Notes under the pieces: model-generated
The model's database searches: none
Seen by the model: only the letters and a program-made list of their open reading frames with translations
Told to the model about the DNA's origin: nothing
Source: Ideonella oryzae
GTDB taxonomy: Bacteria; Pseudomonadota; Gammaproteobacteria; Burkholderiales; Burkholderiaceae_C
DNA: 64,000 bases
Assembly: GCF_024055665.1 (NCBI RefSeq)
Contig: NZ_JAMXMC010000003.1
Coordinates: forward strand, 284,814 to 348,813
Reading direction: 5' to 3'
Part shown: piece after piece, positions 40,785-51,637 of the stretch
Numbering within the stretch: the first letter of the stretch is position 1
Layout: each line of letters begins with the position of its first letter
Made by a program: the position numbers and the translations under genes

Positions 40785-43700
40785 TCATTGCTGGTCATCG
40801 GGCCAGGCCTGCTCTCGCATCAGCGCGATGAGCTCCTCGCCCGACGGCAGCCCTCCCCCCTCCTCGCCCGCCAACAGCAGGTCCGCCAGTTCGCGCTTGT
40901 CGCGGTGCAGGGTCAGGATCTTCTCTTCCAACGTGCCTTCGGTGACCAGGCGGTAGACCGTCACCGGCCGCTGCTGGCCGATGCGGTGGGCCCGGCCGCT
41001 GGCCTGGTCCTCCACCGCCGGGTTCCACCAGGGGTCGGCAATCACCACGTAGTCGGCCACCGTCAGGTTCAGGCCGAAACCGCCGGCCTTCAGGCTGATC
41101 AGGAACAGGTCGCCCACGCCGGCCTGGAAGGCATCGACGCGCTGCATGCGCTCGGCCGCCGGCGTGCTGCCATCCAGGTACTGGTAGGCGATGCCGGCCG
41201 CGTCCAGCGGCGCCTTCAGCAGGGACAGGAAGTCAACGAACTGGCTGAAGACCAGGGCCTTGTGGCCGTTGGCCACCAGCTCGGCGGCCAGCTCGCCAAA
41301 GGCCTGCACCTTGGCACCCACCAGGCTCAGCGAGGGCGTGACCAGGCGCGGGTCACAGGCGGCGCGGCGCAGCCGGGTCAGGCCCGCCAGGATGTTGAAC
41401 TGGGCCTGGCCCGGCGCATCGCCCGTCAGACTGCGCTCGGCGGCCACCAGGGCGTCGCGCCGCAGGGCCTCGTAGTGGGCCTGCTCGGCGGCGTCGGGCT
41501 GCACCTTGAGCACCAGCTCGGTCCGCGGCGGCAGGTCGTCCAGCACCTGGGCCTTGGTGCGGCGCAGGATGAAGGGCGCGATCAGGCGGCTGAGTTGCCG
41601 GCGCGCAGCCTTGTCGCGCTGGCGCTCGATGGGGCCGGCAAAGCGCTCGTTGAAGCGGGTCAGCGTACCCAGCAGCCCGGGGTTGCAGGCCTGCATGACC
41701 GACCAGAGCTCGCCCAGCCGGTTCTCGATGGGCGTGCCCGACAGCGCCAGGCGGAAGCCCGCCTGCAGGCCGAACACCGCCTGGGTGCGCTTGGCCGCCG
41801 CGTTCTTGATGGCCTGGGCCTCGTCCAGCACCAGCGTGGTCCAGGGGCGCTCGGCAAAAGCCTCGGCCTCGGGCTGCAGCAGGGCGTAGGACACCAGCAG
41901 GATCTGGCCCGGCCGGTCAAGCGCGCGCTGAGCGGCCCGGTCGGCGCCAGGTTCACCATAGATCTGCACATCCAGCGAGGGCGCAAAGCGCCGGGCCTCG
42001 GCCCGCCAGTTACCGACCAATGAAGTGGGCGCCACCACCAGGGCCGGTCCCTGGGCGGCACGGGCCAGCAACACGGCCAGGGCTTGCAGCGTCTTGCCCA
42101 GGCCCATGTCGTCGGCCAGGCAGGCGCCCAGGCCGGCATGGGCCAGACGCATGGCCCATTCGAAGCCTTCTTCCTGGTAAGGCCGCAGCGTGGCCTGCAG
42201 GGTTTTGGGCAGAACCGGCACCCAGGCCCGCGCCTCGTCCAGGCGGGCGAGTTGCCGGGCAAACGCCTCGTCCACCTGCACGTTCAGGTCTTCGGTCAGC
42301 TGTTGCAGCCAGGGCGCGGCCAGCTTGGGAATGCGCAGCGTGGCCAGGTCGTCCTTGCCCGCCCGCAGCCCGGCCACCGTGGCCAGGGCGTCCAGCCGCT
42401 CCTTGAGCTCCTGGGTCAGGGCCAGGTAGCGGCCTTCGCCCAGCGGCACGAAACGGCTCTTGCGGCCTTGCTGCAGGGCCACCAGCTGCTGCAGGCCCAG
42501 CACCAGCGCTTCGTCCACCGCCAGCTCGCCCTCCAGCGCCAGCCATTCCTGGCGGGTGTGCACGCGCAGGGTCAGCGCGGCGGTGCCGCGGCTGTCCACC
42601 CGCAGGGCCTGGCCCTGGGGCCAGTCCAGGGCCTGCAGGGCGTTGAGCGGCCCCAGGCGCTCCACCACGGCCAGGGCCTGTTCGGGCTCGTCCAGCGACC
42701 ATTCGCAGGGCGCGCCTTCGGGTGCGTCGGCCAGCCAGGGGCAGGCCTGCAGCACCGCGTCCAGATGGGCGCGCTCGGCCGCCAGGTCGCGCTGCACGCC
42801 CAGCGATTCACCACCCAGCGTGGCCACCAGGCGGGCGCGGCCATTGCCGGGCACCAGGCGGGGGCCCTCGGTCGCAAAGTCCGGCCCGAAAGGCGCGGCC
42901 ACCAGGCGCAGCTGCAGCCCCTCGCCCACCGGCACCAGCTCGGCGCGCAGCCGGGCATCGGCCGGCAGCTCGCGCTCGGCCTGGGCGGTCTGGGCGTCGT
43001 CGCTGTGGATGCGGAAATGGGCGCCCAGGCCAGTCAGCACCTGCTGCAATTGCCCCGCGCCCTGGGGCGGGATGTCCAGCCCCTCGGGGCCCAGCAGCTG
43101 AGCCACCCGCTTCTGGGCCGGGGTGAGGCGCACCAGCCGAGCCCGCCGCGGGCTATCGCGCACCACGCAGATCAGGCGCAGCGCCTCCAGCTGCTTCTGC
43201 TCGGCCGGGCTGCCGCCCCAGCGGGCCTGGGCCTCGTCGGCGGCCACCTGCATGGGTGGCCACAGGCGCACCCGCAGGCGCTCGCCCTCGCGCAGCACCT
43301 CCAGTTCGGCACTGGCCTCCTGCAGTTCGATGGGCTGATCCGGGTCTTCGGACAGGGCGACGGACGGGTGCCCCACCAGGGCCACCACAGCCGCGGGCAG
43401 ATCGAAACGCACATCGCGGCCGTAGCGCTCCTGCTGCAGGGTGCGGGCCACCGCGGCATCGGCCGGCGGCAGGGCCTCGGCCCCGCGCTGCAGGCGCGAC
43501 AGCGGCACCTCCTTGAGCTTGCCCCAGCCCCGCACGCCCTGGCGTTGCTCCAGGGCCTGCAGGTCCAGCACCGCGCCGCGGGCGTCCAGCTCCAGCACCC
43601 AGCGCAGCCGGGTCTCGATGGCAGCCACCGGCTCAGCTGGCGTCGGGGCCACGATGCCGCGCAAAGCCTCAAGCGCCTGTTGCCACTGCTCGCGCGGCCC

Positions 43701-45068
43701 AGCGATGAAGAAGCCTGGCGGAGGGACTTCGCCCTGCAGAACGCACAGCGCGGCATCCAGCTGCTTCGCCGCCACGGTCTGACCGGACGCGAGCAGACGC
43801 TGCCGCAGCTGCCCGGCCGCCTCCAGTTCCGGCAGGGACAGGGCCTCCGGCACGGCCCCTTCCTTGAGCCAGGCCCGCATCAGCCAGCGCCACAGGTCCA
43901 GCGGCGAGACCTGCACCCGCCCGCCCAGCGTGTAGGGCCGGAAGCTGCCCAGCTCGCGCCGGGCCTCACCCTGCCGCATCTGGATGGCGAGCGCCATGAA
44001 GCCGAAGGGGCTGTCCAGCACCGGCTCGCGCTTGCCGCCCTCGCCCAGGCAGAACTTGAGCGCCGTGGCCAGGTCGGCCGCCGTGCCGCGGGCCAGCAGG
44101 GCCAGTACATAGGCGGTGCCGGCCTGCTGGGGGAGCAGCCGCGTGCGCCGGCCGGTGAGCTTGCGCAGATCGGCCAGGGCCTGCTCGGCCCGGGCGATGC
44201 AGGCCTCCCAACGCCCGGCCTGAGCGTCGAGAACAGACAGCATGGCGCCGTGCAAGGCCATTCGCCCTGGCAGGGCGGCATCGTCGGGCGTGCCGCCAGC
44301 CTGCAGGGACGGGGCCACGCAGGCTTCCAGCCCATCACCCCGGCCTTGGGCGCACAACCATTCGGCCTGGGTCCAGCGCAGCAGGCCCAGTTCGGCGGGT
44401 TCACCCGGGCCGCCGCGGGCCAGCAGGCCGGTGACGGCAGCGTTCAGGTCCAGCCCCTCGGGTGCAGGCAGCAGATTCAGGCAGCCGGCCACCGCGTCCT
44501 GCAGGGTGATGGCGGCGACTTCGGGCGCCAGCCAGGGCAGGGTGTCGTCGCCCAGCACCGGGCCGATGGCCAGCGGCAGCACTTGGTCCAGGCGGTCGCA
44601 GCCCCAGGGCAGGCGTGGCTCCAGGCCCTTCAAGTCGAGCAGCGAGGCACCGGTCAGGGCTTCCAGCCGGATGCGTGCCACGGCGGCATCCACCGAGGGC
44701 AGGCGAATGTCGCCGTGGCGGCTGAACGCCAGCAGCGGGTAGCCGTCGCAACGCGCCAGGGTGTCGCGCAGGGTTTCGGCGGAAGCGGTGTCCAGCAGGC
44801 CCTGCCAGGCCGGTGCCACCGCGGCCGGCTGGAGCGACCAGAAGCCGGTGCGGCGCAGGTCTTGCACCACCCAGCCTCCCTGCGACAGCCCATGCAGGGC
44901 TTCGCGGACGTGCTCCTGTGTGGGGCGGCGCTCGCCGGTCTCGCGCAGCGCCGGCTCGGCCAGGGCCTCGAAGACCCAGCTGCGCGGACGCGCCACCGCG
45001 CCCAGCGCCAACGCGCCCAGTACCGCGCGCGCCAGGGGCGGCAGCGCGGCGTGGGTCGGGGTCGTCAC
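40785..45068 (-). CDS. Large SNF2-family helicase/ATPase
   Basis: A 1427-residue protein. The C-terminal third (about 940-1427) is a full SNF2 engine: LADDMGLGKTLQALAVL (Walker A, about 980), VLDEAQAIKN (Walker B), SGTPIENRLGELWSVM (motif III), LISLKAGGFGLNLT and HRIGQQRPVTVYRLV (motifs V and VI). The first 940 residues are Leu/Ala/Arg-rich, with no zinc ligands or SWIM motif that I can see, and could be a substrate-binding or protein-interaction region. Members of this group are chromosomal DNA translocases of unclear role. It follows serS by 28 bases, convergent on nothing; the tRNA gene lies beyond. Confidence 0.9.
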   Translation of the reverse strand: MTTPTHAALPPLARAVLGALALGAVARPRSWVFEALAEPALRETGERRPTQEHVREALHGLSQGGWVVQDLRRTGFWSLQPAAVAPAWQGLLDTASAETLRDTLARCDGYPLLAFSRHGDIRLPSVDAAVARIRLEALTGASLLDLKGLEPRLPWGCDRLDQVLPLAIGPVLGDDTLPWLAPEVAAITLQDAVAGCLNLLPAPEGLDLNAAVTGLLARGGPGEPAELGLLRWTQAEWLCAQGRGDGLEACVAPSLQAGGTPDDAALPGRMALHGAMLSVLDAQAGRWEACIARAEQALADLRKLTGRRTRLLPQQAGTAYVLALLARGTAADLATALKFCLGEGGKREPVLDSPFGFMALAIQMRQGEARRELGSFRPYTLGGRVQVSPLDLWRWLMRAWLKEGAVPEALSLPELEAAGQLRQRLLASGQTVAAKQLDAALCVLQGEVPPPGFFIAGPREQWQQALEALRGIVAPTPAEPVAAIETRLRWVLELDARGAVLDLQALEQRQGVRGWGKLKEVPLSRLQRGAEALPPADAAVARTLQQERYGRDVRFDLPAAVVALVGHPSVALSEDPDQPIELQEASAELEVLREGERLRVRLWPPMQVAADEAQARWGGSPAEQKQLEALRLICVVRDSPRRARLVRLTPAQKRVAQLLGPEGLDIPPQGAGQLQQVLTGLGAHFRIHSDDAQTAQAERELPADARLRAELVPVGEGLQLRLVAAPFGPDFATEGPRLVPGNGRARLVATLGGESLGVQRDLAAERAHLDAVLQACPWLADAPEGAPCEWSLDEPEQALAVVERLGPLNALQALDWPQGQALRVDSRGTAALTLRVHTRQEWLALEGELAVDEALVLGLQQLVALQQGRKSRFVPLGEGRYLALTQELKERLDALATVAGLRAGKDDLATLRIPKLAAPWLQQLTEDLNVQVDEAFARQLARLDEARAWVPVLPKTLQATLRPYQEEGFEWAMRLAHAGLGACLADDMGLGKTLQALAVLLARAAQGPALVVAPTSLVGNWRAEARRFAPSLDVQIYGEPGADRAAQRALDRPGQILLVSYALLQPEAEAFAERPWTTLVLDEAQAIKNAAAKRTQAVFGLQAGFRLALSGTPIENRLGELWSVMQACNPGLLGTLTRFNERFAGPIERQRDKAARRQLSRLIAPFILRRTKAQVLDDLPPRTELVLKVQPDAAEQAHYEALRRDALVAAERSLTGDAPGQAQFNILAGLTRLRRAACDPRLVTPSLSLVGAKVQAFGELAAELVANGHKALVFSQFVDFLSLLKAPLDAAGIAYQYLDGSTPAAERMQRVDAFQAGVGDLFLISLKAGGFGLNLTVADYVVIADPWWNPAVEDQASGRAHRIGQQRPVTVYRLVTEGTLEEKILTLHRDKRELADLLLAGEEGGGLPSGEELIALMREQAWPDDQQ

Positions 45069-45096
45069 ACCGGTCAGGATGAAACGCCCGCCAGGC

Positions 45097-46506
<1,410 letters not shown>

Positions 46507-47484
46507 TCAGGATCGCGAGGCGGCGAACTCGGCCATGGACTTGTCGCCCAGCCCCTTGGGCAGCGGGAACTCGGTCGTCTCCTTGACACCGGGCATGTGC
46601 CGCACCGACACCGAGCCCAGTGCCTTGAGCCTCGCGATCACGGCCTGCACCAGCACGTCGGGCGCGGAGGCGCCAGCGGTCAGGCCCACGCGGGGCCGGT
46701 CGGCCAGCCACTGCGCCTTCAGGTCCTCGGCCGAATCGACCATGTAGGCCGGCGTGCCCAGGCGCTCGGCCAGCTCGCGCAGGCGGTTGCTGTTGGAGCT
46801 GGTGGGGCTGCCCACCACGATGACCACGTCCACCGCCGGCGCCAGCACCTTGACCGCGTCCTGGCGGTTCTGGGTGGCGTAGCAGATGTCCTGCTTCTTG
46901 GGCTCGCGCACCAGGGGGAAGCGCTCCTTCACCGCGGCCAGAATCTCGGCTGCGTCGTCCACACTCAGCGTGGTTTGGGTGACCACGGCCAGCTTGTCGG
47001 GGCGGGTCACCGGCACGGTGGCCACGTCCTCGGCATCTTCCACCAGGAAGATGCCCTCGTGCAGCTGGCCCATGGTGCCTTCCACCTCGGGGTGGCCCTT
47101 GTGGCCGATCATGATGAACTGGTAGCCTTCCTTGGAGAGCTTGGCCACTTCCACATGCACCTTGGTGACCAGCGGGCAGGTGGCGTCAAAGACACGGAAG
47201 CCTCGCGCCGCCGCCTCGGTCTCCACGGCCTTGGGCACGCCGTGGGCCGAGAACACCAGGGTTGCGCCGGCCGGCACATCGGCCAGATCCTCGATAAAGA
47301 TGGCGCCCTTGGCCTTGAGGTCGTTGACCACATAGGTGTTGTGCACGATCTCGTGGCGCACATAGATGGGCGCACCGTGGATCTTGAGGGCGCGCTCGAC
47401 GATCTCGATGGCCCGGTCCACGCCGGCGCAGAAGCCGCGCGGCTCAGCCAGGAGGATGTCACCGGGTTGTGCCGTCGCTGTCAT
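46507..47484 (-). CDS. ispH: 4-hydroxy-3-methylbut-2-enyl diphosphate reductase
   Basis: A 325-residue [4Fe-4S] enzyme, last step of the MEP pathway, giving IPP and dimethylallyl diphosphate. The three cluster cysteines are visible in [22 protein letters not shown] and [17 protein letters not shown] and the TTLSV loop hold substrate-contact residues, and [10 protein letters not shown] is the diphosphate loop. It starts one base after the fkpB stop, a common pairing. With dxs and ispA in the window it marks the MEP route in this organism. Confidence 0.97.
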   Translation of the reverse strand: MTATAQPGDILLAEPRGFCAGVDRAIEIVERALKIHGAPIYVRHEIVHNTYVVNDLKAKGAIFIEDLADVPAGATLVFSAHGVPKAVETEAAARGFRVFDATCPLVTKVHVEVAKLSKEGYQFIMIGHKGHPEVEGTMGQLHEGIFLVEDAEDVATVPVTRPDKLAVVTQTTLSVDDAAEILAAVKERFPLVREPKKQDICYATQNRQDAVKVLAPAVDVVIVVGSPTSSNSNRLRELAERLGTPAYMVDSAEDLKAQWLADRPRVGLTAGASAPDVLVQAVIARLKALGSVSVRHMPGVKETTEFPLPKGLGDKSMAEFAASRS

Positions 47485-47485
47485 C

Positions 47486-47929
47486 TCAGAGCACCCCGAT
47501 GACCTGGACCTCGAAGGTCACGGCCTGGCCCGCCAGGGGGTGGTTGAAGTCGAACACCGCGCTGTCGCCGGCCAGCTCGCGCAGCACGCCGGCAAAACGG
47601 CCCTGGCCGTCCGGCGTGGGGAACTCGACCACGTCGCCGACGTTGTACTCGGCCTCCGGGTCGCCGTGCTCGCGCAGGAGAGCCAGGCTGACGCGCTGGA
47701 CCATCTCGGGGTTGCGCTCGCCGAAGGCCTCGCCCGGCGCCAAGGTGAAGCTGGCGCGCGCGCCCTCCTCCAGCCCCAGCAGTTTGGCCTCGAAGGCGGG
47801 GGCCAGTTGGCCGGCGCCCAGTGTCAGGGTGGCTGGCTGGTCGTTGAAGGTGGTGACCACATCCGCACCGTCTGGCCCGGCGAGACGGTAGTGCAAGGTG
47901 AGGAAGGATCCCGGCTGGATGGTATTCAC
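47486..47929 (-). CDS. fkpB: FKBP-type peptidyl-prolyl isomerase, SlpA/FkpB type
   Basis: A 147-residue cytoplasmic prolyl isomerase with the SlyD-like insert-in-flap domain. The FKBP part starts [13 protein letters not shown] and continues [22 protein letters not shown]; the inserted domain follows ([15 protein letters not shown]). No ATG is available; the GTG at 47929 (VNTIQPG) gives the right N-terminus. A TAAAAT -10 element is about 32 bases upstream. It is directly upstream of ispH. Divergent from radC. Confidence 0.9.
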   Translation of the reverse strand: MNTIQPGSFLTLHYRLAGPDGADVVTTFNDQPATLTLGAGQLAPAFEAKLLGLEEGARASFTLAPGEAFGERNPEMVQRVSLALLREHGDPEAEYNVGDVVEFPTPDGQGRFAGVLRELAGDSAVFDFNHPLAGQAVTFEVQVIGVL

Positions 47930-47960
47930 AGGGTGTCGCTCGCGCTGATAGTCTGGCCCG

Positions 47961-47966
47961 ATTTTA
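47961..47966 (-). promoter_or_regulatory. -10 element of fkpB-ispH
   Basis: TAAAAT on the minus strand inside CCCGTAAAATCG, identical over 12 bases to the element before the DUF3348 operon at 5642-5647. It lies about 32 bases before the fkpB GTG. Confidence 0.45.
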
Positions 47967-48031
47967 CGGGGCAGCCCGTGGCGCCTGGGGCACACCGGGC
48001 ACACGGTCTTTCCAAGTCCAGGGAGCCATGG

Positions 48032-48706
48032 ATGTCATTGAAGGATCTGCCTGCGGCCCTGCGCCCGCGGGAAAAGCTGCTGGCCCAGGGGCCGGCGGCA
48101 CTGGCGGATGCAGAGTTGCTGGCCCTGCTGCTGCGCACCGGCCTGAAGGGCAAGGGCGTGCTGATGCTGGCCGACGAACTGCTGGGCCACTTTGCCGGCT
48201 TTGGCGGCCTGCTGCAGGCCCAGGCGGAAGACTTCCGCCGCATCAAGGGCCTGGGGCCGGCCAAGCGGGCTGAGCTGGCCGCGGTGATGGAAATGGCCCG
48301 CCGCGCCCTGCGCCAGCCGCTGGAGCGCGGCCCGGTGTTCGATTCGCCCCGCACCGTGAAGGACTACGTCAGCCTGCACCTGGCCCGGCGCGAGAAGGAA
48401 GTCTTCGGCGTGCTGTTCCTGGACAGCCAGCACCGCCTGATCGAATGGCGCGAGCTGTTCACTGGCACCCTCACCCAGACCAGCGTTTACCCCCGAGAAG
48501 TGCTGCGCCAAGCCATGGACCTGAACGCCGGCGCGGTGATCCTGGCCCACAACCACCCTTCGGGCCTGGCCGAGCCGTCCAAGGCCGACGAGTTCCTGAC
48601 CCAGTCCCTCAAGACGGCGCTGCAGATGGTGGACGTGCGGGTGCTGGACCACCTGGTGGTGGGAGCAGGCGAGGTGGTGAGCTTCGCGGAGCGCGGGCTG
48701 CTCTGA
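48032..48706 (+). CDS. radC: RadC/JAMM-domain protein
   Basis: A 224-residue protein. An N-terminal helix-hairpin-helix-like part (about 10-95, [17 protein letters not shown]) is followed by a JAMM metalloprotease-like domain with the metal pattern HNHPSG (His173, His175) and the later Asp in KADEFLTQ. The biochemical role of RadC is unsettled despite the historical link to DNA repair. Start ATG 48032 has GGGAG 6-11 bases upstream; it is divergent from fkpB. A shifted ATG at 48028 is out of frame. Confidence 0.95.
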   Translation: MSLKDLPAALRPREKLLAQGPAALADAELLALLLRTGLKGKGVLMLADELLGHFAGFGGLLQAQAEDFRRIKGLGPAKRAELAAVMEMARRALRQPLERGPVFDSPRTVKDYVSLHLARREKEVFGVLFLDSQHRLIEWRELFTGTLTQTSVYPREVLRQAMDLNAGAVILAHNHPSGLAEPSKADEFLTQSLKTALQMVDVRVLDHLVVGAGEVVSFAERGLL

Positions 48707-48781
48707 ATCTGGCGAGGCCCTGCGCGCAGGTCATGTCCCTCGCCTGTTGTAGGCTAGCGGCTTGCCAGAGGAAGACCAGCG

Positions 48782-49447
48782 ATGAAGGGACACGGACTGC
48801 AGGACCTGGGCCGCTTGCGCGCCGAGCTGCGCCGTGCCCAGGCTGAAGCGCAGGCCGAGCAGGCCCGCCAGGCTGCCGAGCAGGCCCGGGCCGAGGCGGA
48901 ACGCCATCTGTTCAGCCGGGCCGTGGGCGCGGTGCAAGCCTTGAAGCGAGCCGACCGCGCGGTGGCCAGCCGACCGCTGCCCGAGCCGATTCCCCGGCAG
49001 CGTGAGCTGGACGAGCAGGCGGCGCTGAAGGCCGCGCTCTCGGACGAGGTGGACGTCGAATCCCTGCTGCTGACCGACGATGGCCTGAGCTTTCGTCGGC
49101 CGGACATCGGCCCGGATGTGGTGAGCAAGCTGCGCCGCGGCCACTGGAGCATCCAGGGCGAACTGGACCTGCACGGCCTGCGGCGCGACGAAGCCCGCGA
49201 GGCCCTGGCCGGCTTCATCCGCCAGGCCCACCAGCACAGCCGCCGCTGCCTGCGGGTGGTGCACGGCAAGGGCCTGGGCTCGCCCGGGCGCGAGCCGGTG
49301 CTCAAAGCCAAGGTGCAGCGCTGGCTGGCTCAGCGCCAGGAGGTGATCGCCTTCGCGCAGGCCTCGGGTCCCCAAGGCGGCGCGGGCGCGCTGATCGTGC
49401 TGCTGGGTAGCCGGCGCCACGGCGCGCCGGCATCGCCTGGCGGCTGA
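48782..49447 (+). CDS. Smr-domain protein
   Basis: A 221-residue protein. Residues 5-60 form a charged Ala/Glu/Arg coiled coil. The C-terminal Smr domain (about 125-205) has the signature LDLHGLRRDEAREAL and the loop VVHGKGLGSPG, which is the catalytic-like H-G-K-G-x-x-S/G motif of the MutS2-type nuclease domain. Stand-alone Smr proteins are DNA or RNA endonucleases; in gammaproteobacteria SmrB acts in ribosome rescue. It is a single gene 75 bases after radC, and is convergent with the haemoglobin gene. Confidence 0.9.
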   Translation: MKGHGLQDLGRLRAELRRAQAEAQAEQARQAAEQARAEAERHLFSRAVGAVQALKRADRAVASRPLPEPIPRQRELDEQAALKAALSDEVDVESLLLTDDGLSFRRPDIGPDVVSKLRRGHWSIQGELDLHGLRRDEAREALAGFIRQAHQHSRRCLRVVHGKGLGSPGREPVLKAKVQRWLAQRQEVIAFAQASGPQGGAGALIVLLGSRRHGAPASPGG

Positions 49448-49450
49448 GGC

Positions 49451-49870
49451 TCAGCTCGGCCGGTTGCGCATCCAGTCGGCGGTCTCGAACAGCGAGTGTT
49501 CCAGCCGGGTGCGCAGCGCCGGCTCGATGCCCTGCTCATCCATGGACTGGAACATGCAAGCCAGCCACTGGTTGCGCTCCTCCACGCCGATGGAAAACGG
49601 CAGATGCCGCGCCCGCAGCCGCGGATGGCCAAAGCGGTCGATGAAATGGTTGGGCCCACCCAGCCAGCCGCAGAGGAACCAGAACAGCTTGTCCCGCGCG
49701 TCGTCCAGCGTGCTGCCGTGCACCGAACGCAGCAGCGCGTAGCGCGGCTCCAGATCCATCAGGTCGTAGAAACGGTCCACCAGAGCCCGGATGGCGGACT
49801 CGCCACCCAGCTGTTCAAAGGGCGTGGGACCGGGGGTGGGGGTCTCGTTCTCGGGGTCGTCGGTGCTCAT
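49451..49870 (-). CDS. Truncated haemoglobin, group II-like
   Basis: A 139-residue globin starting at ATG 49870. The family core is visible in GGESAIRALVDRFYDLM, LFWFLCGWLGGPN and HPRLRARHLPFSIG, where the His in R-H-x-P-F (about residue 89) is the proximal haem ligand, and the Trp of QWLACMFQ is the group II G8 Trp. Such proteins bind O2 or NO in the cytoplasm. The ATG shares a base with the stop of the MinD-like gene (TGATG), so it is translated from the same transcript, an unusual pairing. Confidence 0.93.
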   Translation of the reverse strand: MSTDDPENETPTPGPTPFEQLGGESAIRALVDRFYDLMDLEPRYALLRSVHGSTLDDARDKLFWFLCGWLGGPNHFIDRFGHPRLRARHLPFSIGVEERNQWLACMFQSMDEQGIEPALRTRLEHSLFETADWMRNRPS

Positions 49871-50670
49871 CAGGCGCTCAGGCGGGTGGCAGCAGCCACC
49901 ATCGCCTGTGCGGCCGGGCTGCCGGGGTAGCATTCCAGCAGCAATTGTCGGCGAGTCACGGCCTCCCGGACAGCCGGGTCGGAGGGAATCTCACCCAGGA
50001 ACTCCAGCTTGACCGGCGCATCCAGGCCGGGTGTGACATAGCGGTCCACCACCTGCTGCAGCTGGCCACGGATGGTTCGCCCCTCGCCAGGCCGATTGAC
50101 CTGGTTGATCAGCAGGCGCAGGTCGCGCCGGCCGTGGCTGGTGGCCAGCACCTTGATCGTGGCGTAGGCGTCGGTCAGCGAGGTCGGCTCGGGCGTGCTG
50201 ACGATCAGCACCTCGTCGGCCAGCGACACGGTGTAGAGCACCACATCGGAAATACCCGCACCGGTGTCCAACAGGATGCGGTCGAAGTGGGGACGCATCT
50301 GGCGGATGACATCCAGCAGCTTCTCGCGCACGTCGGGCGTGAGGCGGGAATATTCCACCATGCCGGAGCCGGCCAGCAGCACCGAGAAGCCGCCGGGCGC
50401 CGGCATCACCGCTTCATCAAGGGAATGCTTGCCGGTGAAGACGTCGTGCAGCGTGATCTTGGGATAGAGGTTGAGCACCACATCCAGGTTGGCCAGCCCC
50501 AGGTCGGCATCCAGCACCAGGACGCGCAGGCCCTGGCGCGCCAGGGCGGCAGCGAGGTTGGCCGAGGAGAAGGTCTTGCCCACCCCGCCCTTGCCGCTGG
50601 TGATGGCGGTGATGCGGGCCTGCCGCGTGGAGCCCGCCGGAGGCACGGACAGATTCGGAAGAGAGGTCAT
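49870..50670 (-). CDS. MinD/FlhG-like P-loop ATPase
   Basis: A 266-residue ATPase. The deviant Walker A motif is SGKGGVGKT (25-33), followed by DADLGLANLDVVLNL and LLDTGAGISDVVLYT, the pattern of the MinD/ParA/FlhG family; the FlhG branch shares ADLGLANLDV. It has no N-terminal FlhF-type activator helix that I can identify and no obvious C-terminal membrane-targeting helix beyond AAQAMVAAATRL. FlhG counts polar flagella; with cheR-cheD-cheB close by, a motility role is plausible, but the usual flhF neighbour is absent. Overlaps the GGDEF gene stop by 4 bases. Confidence 0.85.
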   Translation of the reverse strand: MTSLPNLSVPPAGSTRQARITAITSGKGGVGKTFSSANLAAALARQGLRVLVLDADLGLANLDVVLNLYPKITLHDVFTGKHSLDEAVMPAPGGFSVLLAGSGMVEYSRLTPDVREKLLDVIRQMRPHFDRILLDTGAGISDVVLYTVSLADEVLIVSTPEPTSLTDAYATIKVLATSHGRRDLRLLINQVNRPGEGRTIRGQLQQVVDRYVTPGLDAPVKLEFLGEIPSDPAVREAVTRRQLLLECYPGSPAAQAMVAAATRLSA

Positions 50671-51398
50671 GCGTCGTTGTCCTCCGGCACGACACCGCCG
50701 AAGAGCAGGCCCTTTTCCTCGGCGCTGACCGTGGAGACGGGCGTGGGTTCCAGACAGGTGCGGTTGCGGCCCTCGGACTTGGCCCGGTAGAGCTGCAGGT
50801 CGGCACGTTCGATCCACAGGGAAGCGGTCGAGCGCACCCACTGGGGTGCGAAGGCGCCCCCGATGCTGACCGTGACACCCAAGGCTTGAGAGGGGCTGAT
50901 CTCGATGATGCGGTTCTCGATTCGGGTGCGCAGACGCTCTGCCACGGTCTGGGCAAAGGCGGGCGCGCAGTTGGGCAGGATGACGGCGAACTCCTCGCCG
51001 CCGATGCGGGCCGGCAGGTCCATCGGCCGCACGCATTCCTGCAGCGTTTCGGCCACGGCCGTGATCACCAGATCCCCCACCCGATGGCCGTAGCTGTCGT
51101 TGACCCGTTTGAAGTGGTCGATGTCCAGGATGAGCAACAAGGCGGGTTCACCGGAGCGCGCCACCCGGTCGATCTCGCGCAGCAGGGCGGCCTCGAAGGC
51201 TCGGCGGTTGGCCAGGCCGGACAAGGCATCCCGACTGGAGAGATCGCACAGGGCGTCGATCAGCCCTTGCAGCCAGGCCACGCTGCCCGGCGCGCCACAG
51301 AGTTCGTCCTGGCCGGACTGCTGCAGCAACTGCATCGCATGGTCCAGCCGCAGAGTGCCTGGATCGGCCAGCGCGCGGTGATTGGTGATGGTGTTCAC
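50667..51398 (-). CDS. Diguanylate cyclase, soluble single-domain
   Basis: A 243-residue protein with a 50-residue helical N-terminus and one GGDEF domain (about 55-220). The active-site motif is GGEEF (133-137), which is competent in the family, with LDIDHFKRVNDSYGH upstream. No sensory domain is attached. The start is a GTG at 51398 (VNTITNHRAL); a direct repeat TTCACAGA-TTCACAGA and inverted arms TTCACA/TGTGAA overlap that start (51394-51418) and might be a regulatory site. It heads the GGDEF, MinD-like, globin unit and is divergent from cheR. Confidence 0.9.
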   Translation of the reverse strand: MNTITNHRALADPGTLRLDHAMQLLQQSGQDELCGAPGSVAWLQGLIDALCDLSSRDALSGLANRRAFEAALLREIDRVARSGEPALLLILDIDHFKRVNDSYGHRVGDLVITAVAETLQECVRPMDLPARIGGEEFAVILPNCAPAFAQTVAERLRTRIENRIIEISPSQALGVTVSIGGAFAPQWVRSTASLWIERADLQLYRAKSEGRNRTCLEPTPVSTVSAEEKGLLFGGVVPEDNDA

Positions 51399-51456
51399 AG
51401 ATTCACAGAGTGTGTGAAAAGACGGATATCTGTGCAGGTTCGAAGCAGTCTAGCAG

Positions 51457-51484
51457 TGAAGAACTGGCGACCAGATGCCGAAAT
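51457..51484 (+). promoter_or_regulatory. Possible sigma-28 type promoter before cheR
   Basis: TGAAGAAC at 51457-51464 and GCCGAAAT at 51477-51484, spaced by 12 bases, resemble the FliA consensus TAAAGTTT-N11-GCCGATAA. The position, about 150 bases before cheR, and the chemotaxis genes downstream make this worth listing, but the match is imperfect. Confidence 0.3.
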
Positions 51485-51637
51485 AGCGTGGTGAACGCCC
51501 TTCAACTTCTCCCCTCATGACGACGTGGACTTCGCAACATTGCAAACACCGAAAACCCGGGCAGACCGGGGCGCTTGCCGCCAGCCTGCTCGCTCTGCGT
51601 CCTCCACGTCGGCCCGTCCGCCAGCCCTGATTCCCTC

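Noticed and set aside
40785-45068. SNF2 protein as a defence helicase (ZorD- or DISARM-like)
   Set aside because: The flanking genes are serS, ispH and a tRNA; no methylase, nuclease or defence partner is present.
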